From: an uncultured Flavobacteriales bacterium
GTDB lineage: Bacteria > Bacteroidota > Bacteroidia > Flavobacteriales_D > Crocinitomicaceae
DNA: 14,881 nucleotides
NCBI GenBank assembly: GCA_905479845.1
Contig: CAJQOB010000324.1
Location: 1-14,881 of the forward strand
Direction of reading: 5' to 3'
Below, piece by piece: positions 1 to 7,137 of the stretch (the first letter of the stretch is position 1; each line of letters opens with the position of its first letter). Position numbers and translations under genes: made by a program. The notes under the pieces are model-generated. The model did not search any database. It had not been told where the DNA came from and saw only the letters and a list, made by a program, of their open reading frames with translations.

Positions 1-821
1 ATATGTTGCGAGAACTGAACCAAGAGATCACGCAAGAAACGAAAAGCTTGACTCAAGCCCTTCGCGGTGATTCGAAGACGCAAGGTAATTGGGGTGAAAT
101 GCACCTCGAAGCAATTTTGGAAAAGGCAGGGTTGCAAAAGGACATTCACTTCACGAAGGAAACAAACTTGAAAACCGAAGATGGTTCAAATCAACGTTTG
201 GATTACATCATCAACATGCCCGATGGAAAGCACTTGATCCTCGATTCAAAAGTATCATTGACAGCGTACAGTCAATTCAATGATTCGGAAGATGAAAACG
301 ATAAAGAATTGGCGCTGAAACAACACCTACTCAGTGTAAATGGGCATTTGAAGTTGCTTAGTGACAAAGATTACCACAAGCTGTATGGAATCAATTCACC
401 AGATTATGTTTTGATGTTCATTGCAAATGAACCGGCACTCACACTGGCTTTGGGTGAAGATCCAAACCTCTTCGAAAAAGCATTGGATAAGAATGTTGTG
501 ATGGTGTCAACTTCAACTTTACTAGCTACGTTAAGAACAATATCATATATCTGGAAACAAGATCTTCAGAATAAAAACGCGGAGGAAATTGCACGTCAAG
601 CTGCTGCTCTCTATGATAAATTTGTGAATTTCTCTGACGATTTAGTGAAGTTTGGAACGCAATTGAAAACGGCAACTGGAACCTATGAAGGTGCAATGAA
701 GAAGCTCTCTGAAGGAACAGGGAACTTGATCCGTCGAACGGAGAATCTCAAAAAGTTGGGCGTTAATCCAAGCAAGGGAATCAATCCGAAATTAATTGAT
801 CGTAGCGAAGAAGAAGATTAA
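1..821 (+). CDS. rmuC: RmuC family DNA recombination protein, C-terminal part (5' end outside window)
   Basis: This is the RmuC core domain. The family is linked to limiting inversions and other recombination at short repeats, and is predicted to have a PD-(D/E)XK nuclease fold. Counting from the first in-window Met (base 3), the conserved GNWGEMHLE block is at about residues 28-36 and LEAILEKAGL at 35-44. The likely catalytic residues are Asp67 (RLDYII) followed by Asp81-Ser-Lys83 (ILDSK). The conserved NKNAEEIARQAAALYDKF helix and the GNLIRR...KLGV segment close the domain. Only 272 residues are visible. Family members are usually 400-plus residues with an N-terminal membrane helix and long coiled coil, so the reading frame almost certainly continues upstream of base 1 and the ATG at 3 is internal. 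The gene ends in a TAA that shares TTAA with the stop of the convergent peptidase. Family assignment is secure. Confidence 0.93.
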   Translation, partial: MLRELNQEITQETKSLTQALRGDSKTQGNWGEMHLEAILEKAGLQKDIHFTKETNLKTEDGSNQRLDYIINMPDGKHLILDSKVSLTAYSQFNDSEDENDKELALKQHLLSVNGHLKLLSDKDYHKLYGINSPDYVLMFIANEPALTLALGEDPNLFEKALDKNVVMVSTSTLLATLRTISYIWKQDLQNKNAEEIARQAAALYDKFVNFSDDLVKFGTQLKTATGTYEGAMKKLSEGTGNLIRRTENLKKLGVNPSKGINPKLIDRSEEED

Positions 822-2470
822 AACTTGATCAACTTCCCGAACCACTCTTGCTGATTGTTTCGAGTAATTCTCAAAAAGTAAACACCACTTTCTTCAAGGC
901 TAATGTCCGTTTTGTTCATTTCAGAAAGAAGCTCCTGTTGATCTACGAGTACACCGCGTGCGTCCAAAACTGACAAGGTCATTGTTTCGTTGAAATCCCA
1001 TTGAAGAACTGCTGATCCTGATGTTGGGTTTGGGTAAACGCTTACAGTAATTTCTGCAATCTCGGAAAGATCAGATAGGTCTTGATTATCGCTAAAAACA
1101 AGTTTGTTGTCAACGTGTTCTTCGTGCGAGATGGTTTGTTCTGGTTCTGGTTCCGTTGCATTCCCTGTATCGTTTCCACTGATTCCACTCCCAGTATCAA
1201 AAACAATCATTGTGTCAAGATTAGGAGAAGTTGTCGTGTTCCAGTTTCCCATGCAATCATTCATTTCAGTCAATTCCAATGCTCTTCCAGCATTTAATCG
1301 TCCCCATCTCAGTTGTCCAATATATGAAGGATTTAATGCGTAGATGTCGTCGGAAGACATTCTTAGAATTTCAATAATTTCTTCATTTGTTAAACAAGGT
1401 CTGAGCGAAATCATGAGTCCAATCGTTCCAGACACTAAAGGAGCGGCGAATGAGGTACCACTTGCGTAATTATAGTATTCTGGAAAAGGAGAAAGAGCGA
1501 CATTATAACCTGGTGCGCAAATATCAACGGTGCTGTTGTGCTGATGAGATGAACTTGGATCTCCATCGATGCGCTCGTGTTTATCATTGGAACCAACACT
1601 TGAAACTGAAATCACCTTATCACACGCAGCAGGGAATACTTGATTTGTCGGACCTCCGCAAGTTGATCCATTTCCAGCGGCAGCGACCAAGATTGTTCCG
1701 TTTTCGTAAATCTCGTCAACGATACTTTGAACGTAGCTGTTTGGTGAGCATCCTGTAGCCCAACTAAGGTTGATTACACGGATTCCATCTTGAGACATCT
1801 GTAGAGCCTTACTATAACTAATAGAAGTGAGGCTCAGTTTACAGTTGTATCCAATCGAGCTTTTCCCTTTTCCGTTGTCAGTATCTCCAGCGGCAGTGAT
1901 TGCAACAGCTGTACTGTGGTAGTAGTTTGTACTGAAATTCTGAGGGTCCAAGTATTCTATTTTTCTTTCTAACTCTTCATGCGTTATATAGTAGTTCGCG
2001 TCAGAGACTCCAATTATTGTAGATTCGTCTCCGATTGAATACTGCCAAGCTTCTTTTGCGTTGATCAAATCCAGAGCGTAATCAGTTTGAAAGCTCAATG
2101 AATAATCATCAGGATCGTTCAATAAAGTGTAAACTGGAGCGGGTAACGGTTTCGTTAATGCGGATGATCGGGTCTCAATTTCTTTTGAGAGTGCCTCAGC
2201 GTCACAATGACAACTCACTTCGTAAACCTTTTGGAGGGCTTCTTTTGTTGATGTTGGAACTGCCTGCATTACATCAATAATCGAGTATTGATCAATGAGT
2301 GTCTGAACAGAAGCGTTCTTTGATTTCAATTTTCCTTCGATCGCAACGGGAACATCTTCCGCTGATTCGAAAGTAACCCAGATCTGTTCTACCGTATCCT
2401 GAGAGTACGAGAAAAATGGAAGGCAAAGGAGCGTGAAAATTGCTGAAAGTTTTTGAATGAAGGGAGTCAT
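818..2470 (-). CDS. Secreted S8 (subtilisin-like) serine peptidase with T9SS type A sorting domain
   Basis: A predicted extracellular or cell-surface endopeptidase of 550 residues. The signal peptide is about residues 1-23, with a hydrophobic core IFTLLCLPFF. A pro-region runs to about 145 and carries a CHC pair at 87-89. The subtilase domain follows, with the catalytic triad visible as Asp158 (IIGVSDANY), His185 (YYHSTAVA) and Ser340 (SGTSFAAP). The oxyanion Asn267 is in AAAGN. Two triad motifs are atypical: DAN replaces the usual D-S/T-G, and HST replaces HGT. A Gly/Asp/Glu-rich linker (about 426-455) leads to a C-terminal T9SS type A sorting domain (about 474-550), recognisable from VSVYPNPTSG, VLDARG and SGVYFLRI. 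That tail directs export across the outer membrane and is then removed. The start gives a clean signal peptide and sits 21 bp after a TAGATTTG element. The substrate is unknown. The gene could be an independent unit or receive readthrough from nupC. Confidence 0.93.
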   Translation of the reverse strand: MTPFIQKLSAIFTLLCLPFFSYSQDTVEQIWVTFESAEDVPVAIEGKLKSKNASVQTLIDQYSIIDVMQAVPTSTKEALQKVYEVSCHCDAEALSKEIETRSSALTKPLPAPVYTLLNDPDDYSLSFQTDYALDLINAKEAWQYSIGDESTIIGVSDANYYITHEELERKIEYLDPQNFSTNYYHSTAVAITAAGDTDNGKGKSSIGYNCKLSLTSISYSKALQMSQDGIRVINLSWATGCSPNSYVQSIVDEIYENGTILVAAAGNGSTCGGPTNQVFPAACDKVISVSSVGSNDKHERIDGDPSSSHQHNSTVDICAPGYNVALSPFPEYYNYASGTSFAAPLVSGTIGLMISLRPCLTNEEIIEILRMSSDDIYALNPSYIGQLRWGRLNAGRALELTEMNDCMGNWNTTTSPNLDTMIVFDTGSGISGNDTGNATEPEPEQTISHEEHVDNKLVFSDNQDLSDLSEIAEITVSVYPNPTSGSAVLQWDFNETMTLSVLDARGVLVDQQELLSEMNKTDISLEESGVYFLRITRNNQQEWFGKLIKF

Positions 2471-2509
2471 TAGTTATGTAGTTTCGCGCTGCAAATCTAC
2501 ATAGCTAAT
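2469..2509. repeat. 13-bp inverted repeat spanning promoter and start codon of the S8 peptidase
   Basis: The left arm 2469-2481 (ATTAGTTATGTAG) and right arm 2497-2509 (CTACATAGCTAAT) match as an inverted repeat at 12 of 13 positions, with a 15-bp spacer. The one mismatch would be a G-U pair in RNA. Read on the minus strand, the upstream arm overlaps the first three bases of the TAGATTTG element and the downstream arm runs into the ATG. This is the size and placement of an operator. In a readthrough transcript from nupC it would instead fold over the start codon. No regulator is identified. Confidence 0.6.
2492..2499 (-). promoter_or_regulatory. Bacteroidota-type -7 promoter element for the S8 peptidase
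   Basis: The minus strand reads TAGATTTG, an exact match to TAnnTTTG, ending 21 bases before the ATG. No good TTG lies at the right distance upstream; the nearest candidate is a TTTA about 22 bases away, so the -33 half is weak. The leader would be only about 15 nt. Confidence 0.5.
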
Positions 2510-2618
2510 TCATTTCGAAGGTAAACGATCTAGATGATTTTGTTCAGATGACAAGAACCAACGACGAATGGCTTTCCAAGAGAAGGGGAAAAGTTTGTAA
2601 GTAGACTAGACAATCCAA

Positions 2619-4235
2619 CTAAAACAACATCCCAGCAATAACCGCGGTACTCATACATGCCAATGTTCCCGCAACTAGGGCTTTCACCCCGTATTTTGCA
2701 AGAACACTTTTCTTTTCTGGAGCGAGTGCCCCAATTCCTCCTACCTGAATTCCGATAGAAGCGAAATTGGCAAATCCACAAAGCACGTATGTACACATGA
2801 GCGTAGATTTATCAGACATATAATGCTTCAAGCTACCGAGATCGGCGTAGGCAACGAACTCGTTCAAGATTGTCTTTTCACCAAGCAACTGTCCCACAGT
2901 CATACAATCTTCCCATGCGACACCAAGCATCCATGCGACAGGCGATAAAACATATCCGAGTATGGCTTCAAAAGAGAGGGTGTCGTAGTGTCCCCAGCTG
3001 GCGACGAGATCATTGATGCCGGTATAATGACCGAAGAGACCGAGCAAGTAATTTGCAAATGCCATCAATGAAATAAACACGATCAACATTGCTCCAACGT
3101 TTACAGCGAGTTTTAATCCATCCGTAGTTCCATTCGTGATAGCTTCCAACGCATTCGTTCCTATTTTGTCTTTTGCAACGGATAAATCCTCATTGATTTC
3201 TTCTTTTTCAGGAACAATGATTTTAGCAAAAACGATTGCTGCTGGAGCACTCATCAAGGATGCCGTAAGTAAGTGCTTTGCAAAGAAGACTTGGGATTGA
3301 GTATCATCTCCACCCAGGAAGCCAATGTATGATGCCAATACACCACCAGCAATTGTCGCCATTCCACCTGCCATCAAACACATGATTTCAGATTTCGTCA
3401 TTTTACCCAAATAAGGCTTAACAAGAAGTGGTGCTTCCGTTTGTCCCAAGAATACGTTTCCAGCCGCAGCTACACTTTCAGAACCTGATAATCCCATCAA
3501 CCGTTTCATGATGTAAGCCATGAAGTAAACAATCTTTTGGAGGATTCCCCAATAATAGAGTAGACTGCTTAAGGCTGAGAAGAAGATTACCGAAGGTAAA
3601 ATCCACGTTGCAAAGTTTCTAACATAGTCGTTGACTTTACCAGATCCGAAATCTCCAAAAACAAAGTTTGCACCATCATGTGCGAAGTTTACAGTTTTCA
3701 CAAAACCACGTGAAATGAAGTCAAAGACCAGTTCTACGCCAGGGACTTTTAAAATCAACAAAGCCAAAACAAGTTGAAGCAGTATTCCTTTAAGAACTAA
3801 AGGCCAGTTGATGTTCTTACGATCGCTACTAAAAAGAAATCCAACCAGAACTAAGAACGCCATACCGAGCAATCCTCTTAGTATTGAAATAAATATGTTT
3901 GATTCTTCGGGCTTTTTGGTTTTGAAAGTTGAGAAAACTTCGCCTTTTCTGAAAGAAAGACGTTCGGCTGTTTCGTATACGATGACTAAAGTGTCAACGG
4001 TAGGGATAGAATCGGAAACCGTTCCTGAAAGAATCAAAGTTTTCCCTTTTTGAGACCATTTCCCCTCTTGGAGTTGAGTGAGTGTAGTGTCGGTGTTTGA
4101 AAAAGTATGATTCTTTGAAAGTGTGAACGATTCTTTGCCGTTCATTAATTTCTTGCTAACGGCGTCATTGGCCATTGAACTAGTTGATAAAAAACAAATG
4201 AATAGGATGCTAAGCGCTACGCTTATTGATTTCAT
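2619..4235 (-). CDS. NupC-type (CNT family) nucleoside transporter with exported N-terminal domain
   Basis: A concentrative nucleoside transporter that imports nucleosides by cation symport across the inner membrane. With the start at 4235 it has 538 residues. The CNT signature G-x-K-x3-NEFVAY is present as GEKTILNEFVAY (about 452-463), and the GQTEAPL hairpin motif is at about 264-270. The first transporter helix ends in SSDRKN, like the start of the E. coli NupC core. Before it lies a signal-peptide-like segment (residues 1-22, cut near SSMA) and about 90 polar residues (23-113) with beta-like pattern and a GKWSQKGKTLIL motif. E. coli NupC lacks this extension. Its function is unknown. The frame is open upstream to a TTG at 4274 and has an ATG at 4259; 4235 was chosen because it gives a standard signal peptide and the smallest overlap (26 bp) with the upstream gene. 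The overlap suggests cotranscription and translational coupling. Confidence 0.92.
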   Translation of the reverse strand: MKSISVALSILFICFLSTSSMANDAVSKKLMNGKESFTLSKNHTFSNTDTTLTQLQEGKWSQKGKTLILSGTVSDSIPTVDTLVIVYETAERLSFRKGEVFSTFKTKKPEESNIFISILRGLLGMAFLVLVGFLFSSDRKNINWPLVLKGILLQLVLALLILKVPGVELVFDFISRGFVKTVNFAHDGANFVFGDFGSGKVNDYVRNFATWILPSVIFFSALSSLLYYWGILQKIVYFMAYIMKRLMGLSGSESVAAAGNVFLGQTEAPLLVKPYLGKMTKSEIMCLMAGGMATIAGGVLASYIGFLGGDDTQSQVFFAKHLLTASLMSAPAAIVFAKIIVPEKEEINEDLSVAKDKIGTNALEAITNGTTDGLKLAVNVGAMLIVFISLMAFANYLLGLFGHYTGINDLVASWGHYDTLSFEAILGYVLSPVAWMLGVAWEDCMTVGQLLGEKTILNEFVAYADLGSLKHYMSDKSTLMCTYVLCGFANFASIGIQVGGIGALAPEKKSVLAKYGVKALVAGTLACMSTAVIAGMLF

Positions 4236-4800
4236 CCCGAATTTTTGATGCAAGTTCATAGTCTTCGTTGGCAATTGCCTGGTTGAGTTGAGTTTCCAGT
4301 TCTTCCAACGAAACTGTCGAAATTGTATCTTCGGGTGTTTCGATTTCTTCTGATTCTGAGAAAAGAGCTTCGTCGCCTATTTCAGAAGTTTCATCAAGTA
4401 GAATTCCTGCACTAGACAGGATATTTTCGAAGGTGTATACTGGACATTTAAAACGAACTCCAATCGCTATTGCGTCAGACGTTCGCGCGTCAATTTCCGT
4501 TACTTCACCATTTAATTCACATACTAGCTTCGAGTAGAAAATACCTTCAACTAAATTGTAAATCACAACTTCTTTTACTTGAATATTGAATGTAGTAGCA
4601 AAGTTCTTAAATAAGTCGTGAGTGAGTGGTCGCGTAGGAACCATTTTTTCAAGCTCAATAGCAATTGCCTGAGCCTCAAAACCACCGATTATAATTGGTA
4701 ATCTACGGTTGCCTTCTACTTCAGAAAGAACCAAGGCATAGGCACCTGATTGTGTCTGGCTATAAGATAATCCAACGATTTCCAATTTAATCTTGTTCAT
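4210..4800 (-). CDS. Bifunctional nuclease family (DUF151) protein with C-terminal UVR motif
   Basis: 196 residues in two parts. Residues 1 to about 135 form a DUF151/BFN domain, with conserved blocks RRLPIIIGGFEAQAI (about 32-46), TRPLTHDLF (56-64) and DARTSDAIAIGVRFKCPVY (104-122). Family members have been reported to have DNase and RNase activity in plants and are widespread in bacteria, where the role is poorly defined. After an acidic linker (about 136-162), residues 163-196 match a UvrB/UvrC (UVR) motif with the LEELETQLNQAI...YELASKIRDEI pattern. That motif is a helical hairpin used for protein-protein contact in UvrB and UvrC. The start is the only ATG before the domain. The end overlaps nupC by 26 bp, so the two genes are probably cotranscribed. 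An intrinsic terminator lies 27 bases upstream of the ATG. The family call is firm; the biochemical role is not. Confidence 0.9.
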   Translation of the reverse strand: MNKIKLEIVGLSYSQTQSGAYALVLSEVEGNRRLPIIIGGFEAQAIAIELEKMVPTRPLTHDLFKNFATTFNIQVKEVVIYNLVEGIFYSKLVCELNGEVTEIDARTSDAIAIGVRFKCPVYTFENILSSAGILLDETSEIGDEALFSESEEIETPEDTISTVSLEELETQLNQAIANEDYELASKIRDEINKRSA

Positions 4801-5182
4801 ATTCGATATGCGATTTCAGAAACTGATAAAAAAAGTTAGGGAAGCAATCTGATTGCTCCCCTTACTGCAATATTGTCCTGCTAAAATAATATTTCTCTTT
4901 GAGAAATGTTAGCTAACCTGACTTTGATTCTAAAATCTGCTCAGAAATTCTTTTAAGAAGAATGAATTTAGGCACTCTTTCCAAGTGATAGCGTGCTACC
5001 ACGAAAGAAAGATAACGACAAGACATTCACTTAAAAGGGTTAGTAGAAATCGATTTATTTCACTTGAACGAGAGCTCTTTTGTCGCTTAAACTCATTGAA
5101 ATATCCCGATATTCCTTCTTCCTTTAAACTCAAAACCGCATCTATTCAAGCGATCTGAGTGCATTTAAGAATCGAATTCAGG
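4801..5182. other. Non-coding, hairpin-rich region between etfA and the DUF151 gene; possible small RNA
   Basis: 382 bp with no convincing gene. It contains several short inverted repeats: 4985-5002 (GTGATAGC/GCTACCAC, one wobble), 4947-4963 (ATTCTT/AAGAAT), 4908-4917 (GTTAGCTAAC, perfect palindrome), 4891-4907 (ATTTCTC-TTT-GAGAAAT), 5047-5056 (AAATCGATTT), and an intrinsic terminator on the minus strand at 4828-4861. The terminator is about 320 bases past the etfA stop. It may therefore close a small minus-strand RNA inside this region, or a long etfBA 3' UTR. A weak TATCTTTC element (minus strand, 5014-5007) is one base off TAnnTTTG. The RNA is inference; the repeats and terminator are seen directly. 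Confidence 0.4.
4828..4861 (-). terminator. Intrinsic terminator/attenuator upstream of the DUF151 gene
   Basis: On the minus strand GGGAGCAATC pairs with GATTGCTTCCC (one bulged T, short CAG loop). After a TAAC spacer comes a run of seven T. It ends transcripts from the etfBA side only 27 bases before the DUF151 ATG. The TAACTTTT at its 3' edge is one base off a TAnnTTTG promoter element, so termination and initiation signals may overlap here. Confidence 0.65.
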
Positions 5183-6118
5183 TTAGTTCGATGATTTGAA
5201 TTTTTTCACCGCCTCAGTCAAACGTGGAAGAACCTCAAAGGCATCTCCAACAATTCCGTAGTCTGCTGCTTTGAAAAATGGCGCTTCGGCATCCGTGTTT
5301 ACAACAACGATTACCTTCGATCCATTTACTCCAGCTAAATGTTGGATTGCTCCTGAAATTCCAGCTGCGATGTATAAATTTGGTCGAATAGCAACTCCTG
5401 TTTGTCCAACGTGTTCGTGGTGAGGACGCCATCCGATATCAGCTACTGGTCGTGAACAAGCAGTTGCTGCTCCTAACTCTGATGCTAATTCTTCTACCAT
5501 TCCCCAGTTTTCTGGACCTTTCAATCCACGTCCTGCTGAAACAACTAATTCTGCCTCTGGCAATGGAATTTCACCTTCTGGTTTCTTCGTCTCAAGAACT
5601 TTAATTGAAGAGTCACCTGCGTTTGAAGCAAAATCTTCAACTGAACAAGCACTTCCTCCACCTTCTGGTTGAATGCTGTTTGGAAGCAAGGAGATAATTT
5701 TCTTGTCTGTGTTGATTTTAACGTGACCAAACGCTTTTCCTGAGAATACGTTTACTTTCACCGTGTTTCCTTCTGGAACAGCAACTGCTCCTGAAACCAA
5801 TCCAGCTTTCATGCGAACCGACAAACGTGGTGCAACAGATTTAGCTGTTAGGTCATGTGAGAAAATAACTGTGCTTGCTCCTGTAGCTTCTGCCGCAGAT
5901 GCAATCATGCGAGTAACTTGCTGAGAATCGCCTTCAACAGAACGATCCACCATTACTTTCGATGCACCGTATTCTCCCAAAGAAGCAAGTGATGCTTCAT
6001 CAGCGTTACCATTTGCAACAACTACAACGTCATTACCTAATTTCTTCGCGTAGCTAACAACTTCTAAAGCGGCTTTACCAATTCCGTTGCTGCTGTTTAT
6101 ATATACTAATGTTGACAT
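5183..6118 (-). CDS. etfA: Electron transfer flavoprotein subunit alpha
   Basis: The FAD-carrying subunit of the soluble ETF heterodimer, which takes electrons from acyl-CoA dehydrogenases and passes them toward the respiratory chain through ETF:quinone oxidoreductase. Its 311 residues are the normal length. The N-terminal half is the alpha/beta domain shared with EtfB. The C-terminal FAD domain shows SAGRGLKGPENW (194-205), CSRPVADIGW (221-230), HVGQTG (236-241), the signature LYIAAGISGAIQHLAG (248-263) and the VVNTD...APFFKAADYGIVGD block (272-292). The motifs fit a bona fide catabolic ETF alpha. It lies 11 bases after etfB on the same strand, the usual operon order. No terminator follows the stop directly; the first one seen on this strand is at 4828-4861. 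The partner ETF-QO and acyl-CoA dehydrogenases are not in the window. Confidence 0.97.
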   Translation of the reverse strand: MSTLVYINSSNGIGKAALEVVSYAKKLGNDVVVVANGNADEASLASLGEYGASKVMVDRSVEGDSQQVTRMIASAAEATGASTVIFSHDLTAKSVAPRLSVRMKAGLVSGAVAVPEGNTVKVNVFSGKAFGHVKINTDKKIISLLPNSIQPEGGGSACSVEDFASNAGDSSIKVLETKKPEGEIPLPEAELVVSAGRGLKGPENWGMVEELASELGAATACSRPVADIGWRPHHEHVGQTGVAIRPNLYIAAGISGAIQHLAGVNGSKVIVVVNTDAEAPFFKAADYGIVGDAFEVLPRLTEAVKKFKSSN

Positions 6119-6129
6119 AATTCGATAGA

Positions 6130-6870
6130 TTAAATGACTTTCGCCTCGTTGTGTAACAAACTCACTAATTCATCCATGTTTTCTGGATCGATCATCTTGC
6201 AAGCAGCTTTTGCTGGTGGAAGATCATAGTTCTCAAAAGAAGTTAATGCTTGGATATCTGCAGGAGCAACAACCGTTAAAGGTTTCGTACGTGCAGCCAT
6301 AATTCCACGCATGTTCGGAATTCGTTGCTCAGCCATTCCTTTCGCACAAGAAATCACTGCTGGGATCGATACCTCACAAACTTGAACACCACCTGCGATT
6401 TCAGTCTCGACTGTTGCAGTAGATCCGTTTACGTCTAATTTAGATGCTAACGAGATGAATGGAACATCAAGAGCTTCTGCAAGCATTCCTCCAACTTGTG
6501 AACCGTTGTAGTTGATTGTTTCTTTTCCTGTTAATACAAGGTCGAACTCATTTGCTTTTGCATACTCAGCAATTTGCATCGCTGTGTAATAAGCGTCAGT
6601 TGGTTCCGCATCGATACGAACGGCCGCGTCAGCTCCAATAGCTAATGCTTTGCGGATAACAGAATCATCAGCAACAGATCCAACTGTGCAAATTGTAACT
6701 GTTCCTCCACCTGCTTCTTTCAGCTCAAGAGCACGAACAAGCGCATACCATTCATCGTATGGGTTAACAATATATTGAACTCCATTTTCATCAAACTTCG
6801 AGTTTCCTTCAGTGAAGGAAATCTTCGAGGTTGTGTCAGGAGATTTACTAATACAGACTAATAGTTTCAT
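6130..6870 (-). CDS. etfB: Electron transfer flavoprotein subunit beta
   Basis: The partner of EtfA. It binds AMP structurally and docks acyl-CoA dehydrogenases. With the chosen start it has 246 residues, typical of the family. It begins MKLLVCISKSPDTTSKI. NPYDEW (36-41) and ALELKEAGGGTVTICTVG match the conserved first domain. The ETF-beta signature region is GKETINYNGSQVGGMLAE (115-132), and RIPNMRGIMAARTKPL (183-198) is the typical C-terminal block before the arm that wraps EtfA. The frame is open nine codons further up to a GTG at 6897. That codon falls inside a TAAATTTG promoter element and the extra residues do not fit the family, so the ATG at 6870 is preferred. First gene of the etfBA pair, divergent from pdhB. 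Confidence 0.96.
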   Translation of the reverse strand: MKLLVCISKSPDTTSKISFTEGNSKFDENGVQYIVNPYDEWYALVRALELKEAGGGTVTICTVGSVADDSVIRKALAIGADAAVRIDAEPTDAYYTAMQIAEYAKANEFDLVLTGKETINYNGSQVGGMLAEALDVPFISLASKLDVNGSTATVETEIAGGVQVCEVSIPAVISCAKGMAEQRIPNMRGIMAARTKPLTVVAPADIQALTSFENYDLPPAKAACKMIDPENMDELVSLLHNEAKVI

Positions 6871-6896
6871 TCTGGAATTTTTTATTAAATCGAGCA

Positions 6897-6904
6897 CAAA
6901 TTTA
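6897..6904 (-). promoter_or_regulatory. -7 promoter element for etfBA
   Basis: The minus strand reads TAAATTTG, an exact TAnnTTTG match, ending 26 bases before the etfB ATG at 6870. No clear TTG is seen 17-21 bases upstream, so the -33 half is not supported. The region that would hold it carries the CCTTTT/AAAAGG inverted repeat. Confidence 0.5.
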
Positions 6905-7102
6905 ATAATTAAATCTGCCTTTTTAGCCTTAAAAGGAACAAAACTTTATGCGTACATAGTATTTTGGCTTGAGTAGTTATTTTCCTCTGGTTTTATTTAG
7001 CTTTCAGAATGATTGAATTCCATCAAAGCACGCGGATTGTGTGACATTTTTGCTAACGGAATCTAGGATTTCTTGATCTCCTTGCATTTTGATTCAGAAT
7101 TC

Positions 7103-7133
7103 TTTTTGAAAACTTCGAATTTTGTTACATTTG
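7103..7133 (+). promoter_or_regulatory. Promoter of pdhB
   Basis: A TTTTTG ending at 7108 (TTG 7106-7108) is followed 17 bases later by TACATTTG (7126-7133), an exact Bacteroidota -7 element. Transcription would begin near 7139, leaving a leader of about 30 nt before the ATG at 7171. Confidence 0.65.
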
Positions 7134-7137
7134 GCGA

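Noticed and set aside
1450..1758. Plus-strand ORF of about 100 codons inside the subtilase gene
   Set aside because: Antisense shadow of a gene with a complete catalytic triad and sorting domain; no family resemblance.
2530..2796. Minus-strand ORF running from the nupC 3' end into the intergenic space
   Set aside because: Overlaps the conserved C-terminus of the transporter out of frame; no recognisable protein features.
4913..5026. 37-codon minus-strand ORF beginning MSCRYLSFVVARYHLER in the etfA-DUF151 gap
   Set aside because: It lies wholly within the hairpin-rich region, has no recognised family, and several of its codons form the 4985-5002 inverted repeat. A real small protein is possible but not supported.
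4934..5158. Open plus-strand frame of 74 codons in the same gap
   Set aside because: There is no ATG, only internal CTG/GTG candidates, and the translation looks non-protein-like (rich in Arg, Lys and Ser). An open stretch this long occurs by chance.
6871..6897. Longer etfB starting at GTG 6897
   Set aside because: The GTG lies inside the TAAATTTG promoter element and adds residues foreign to the family. ATG 6870 is preferred.
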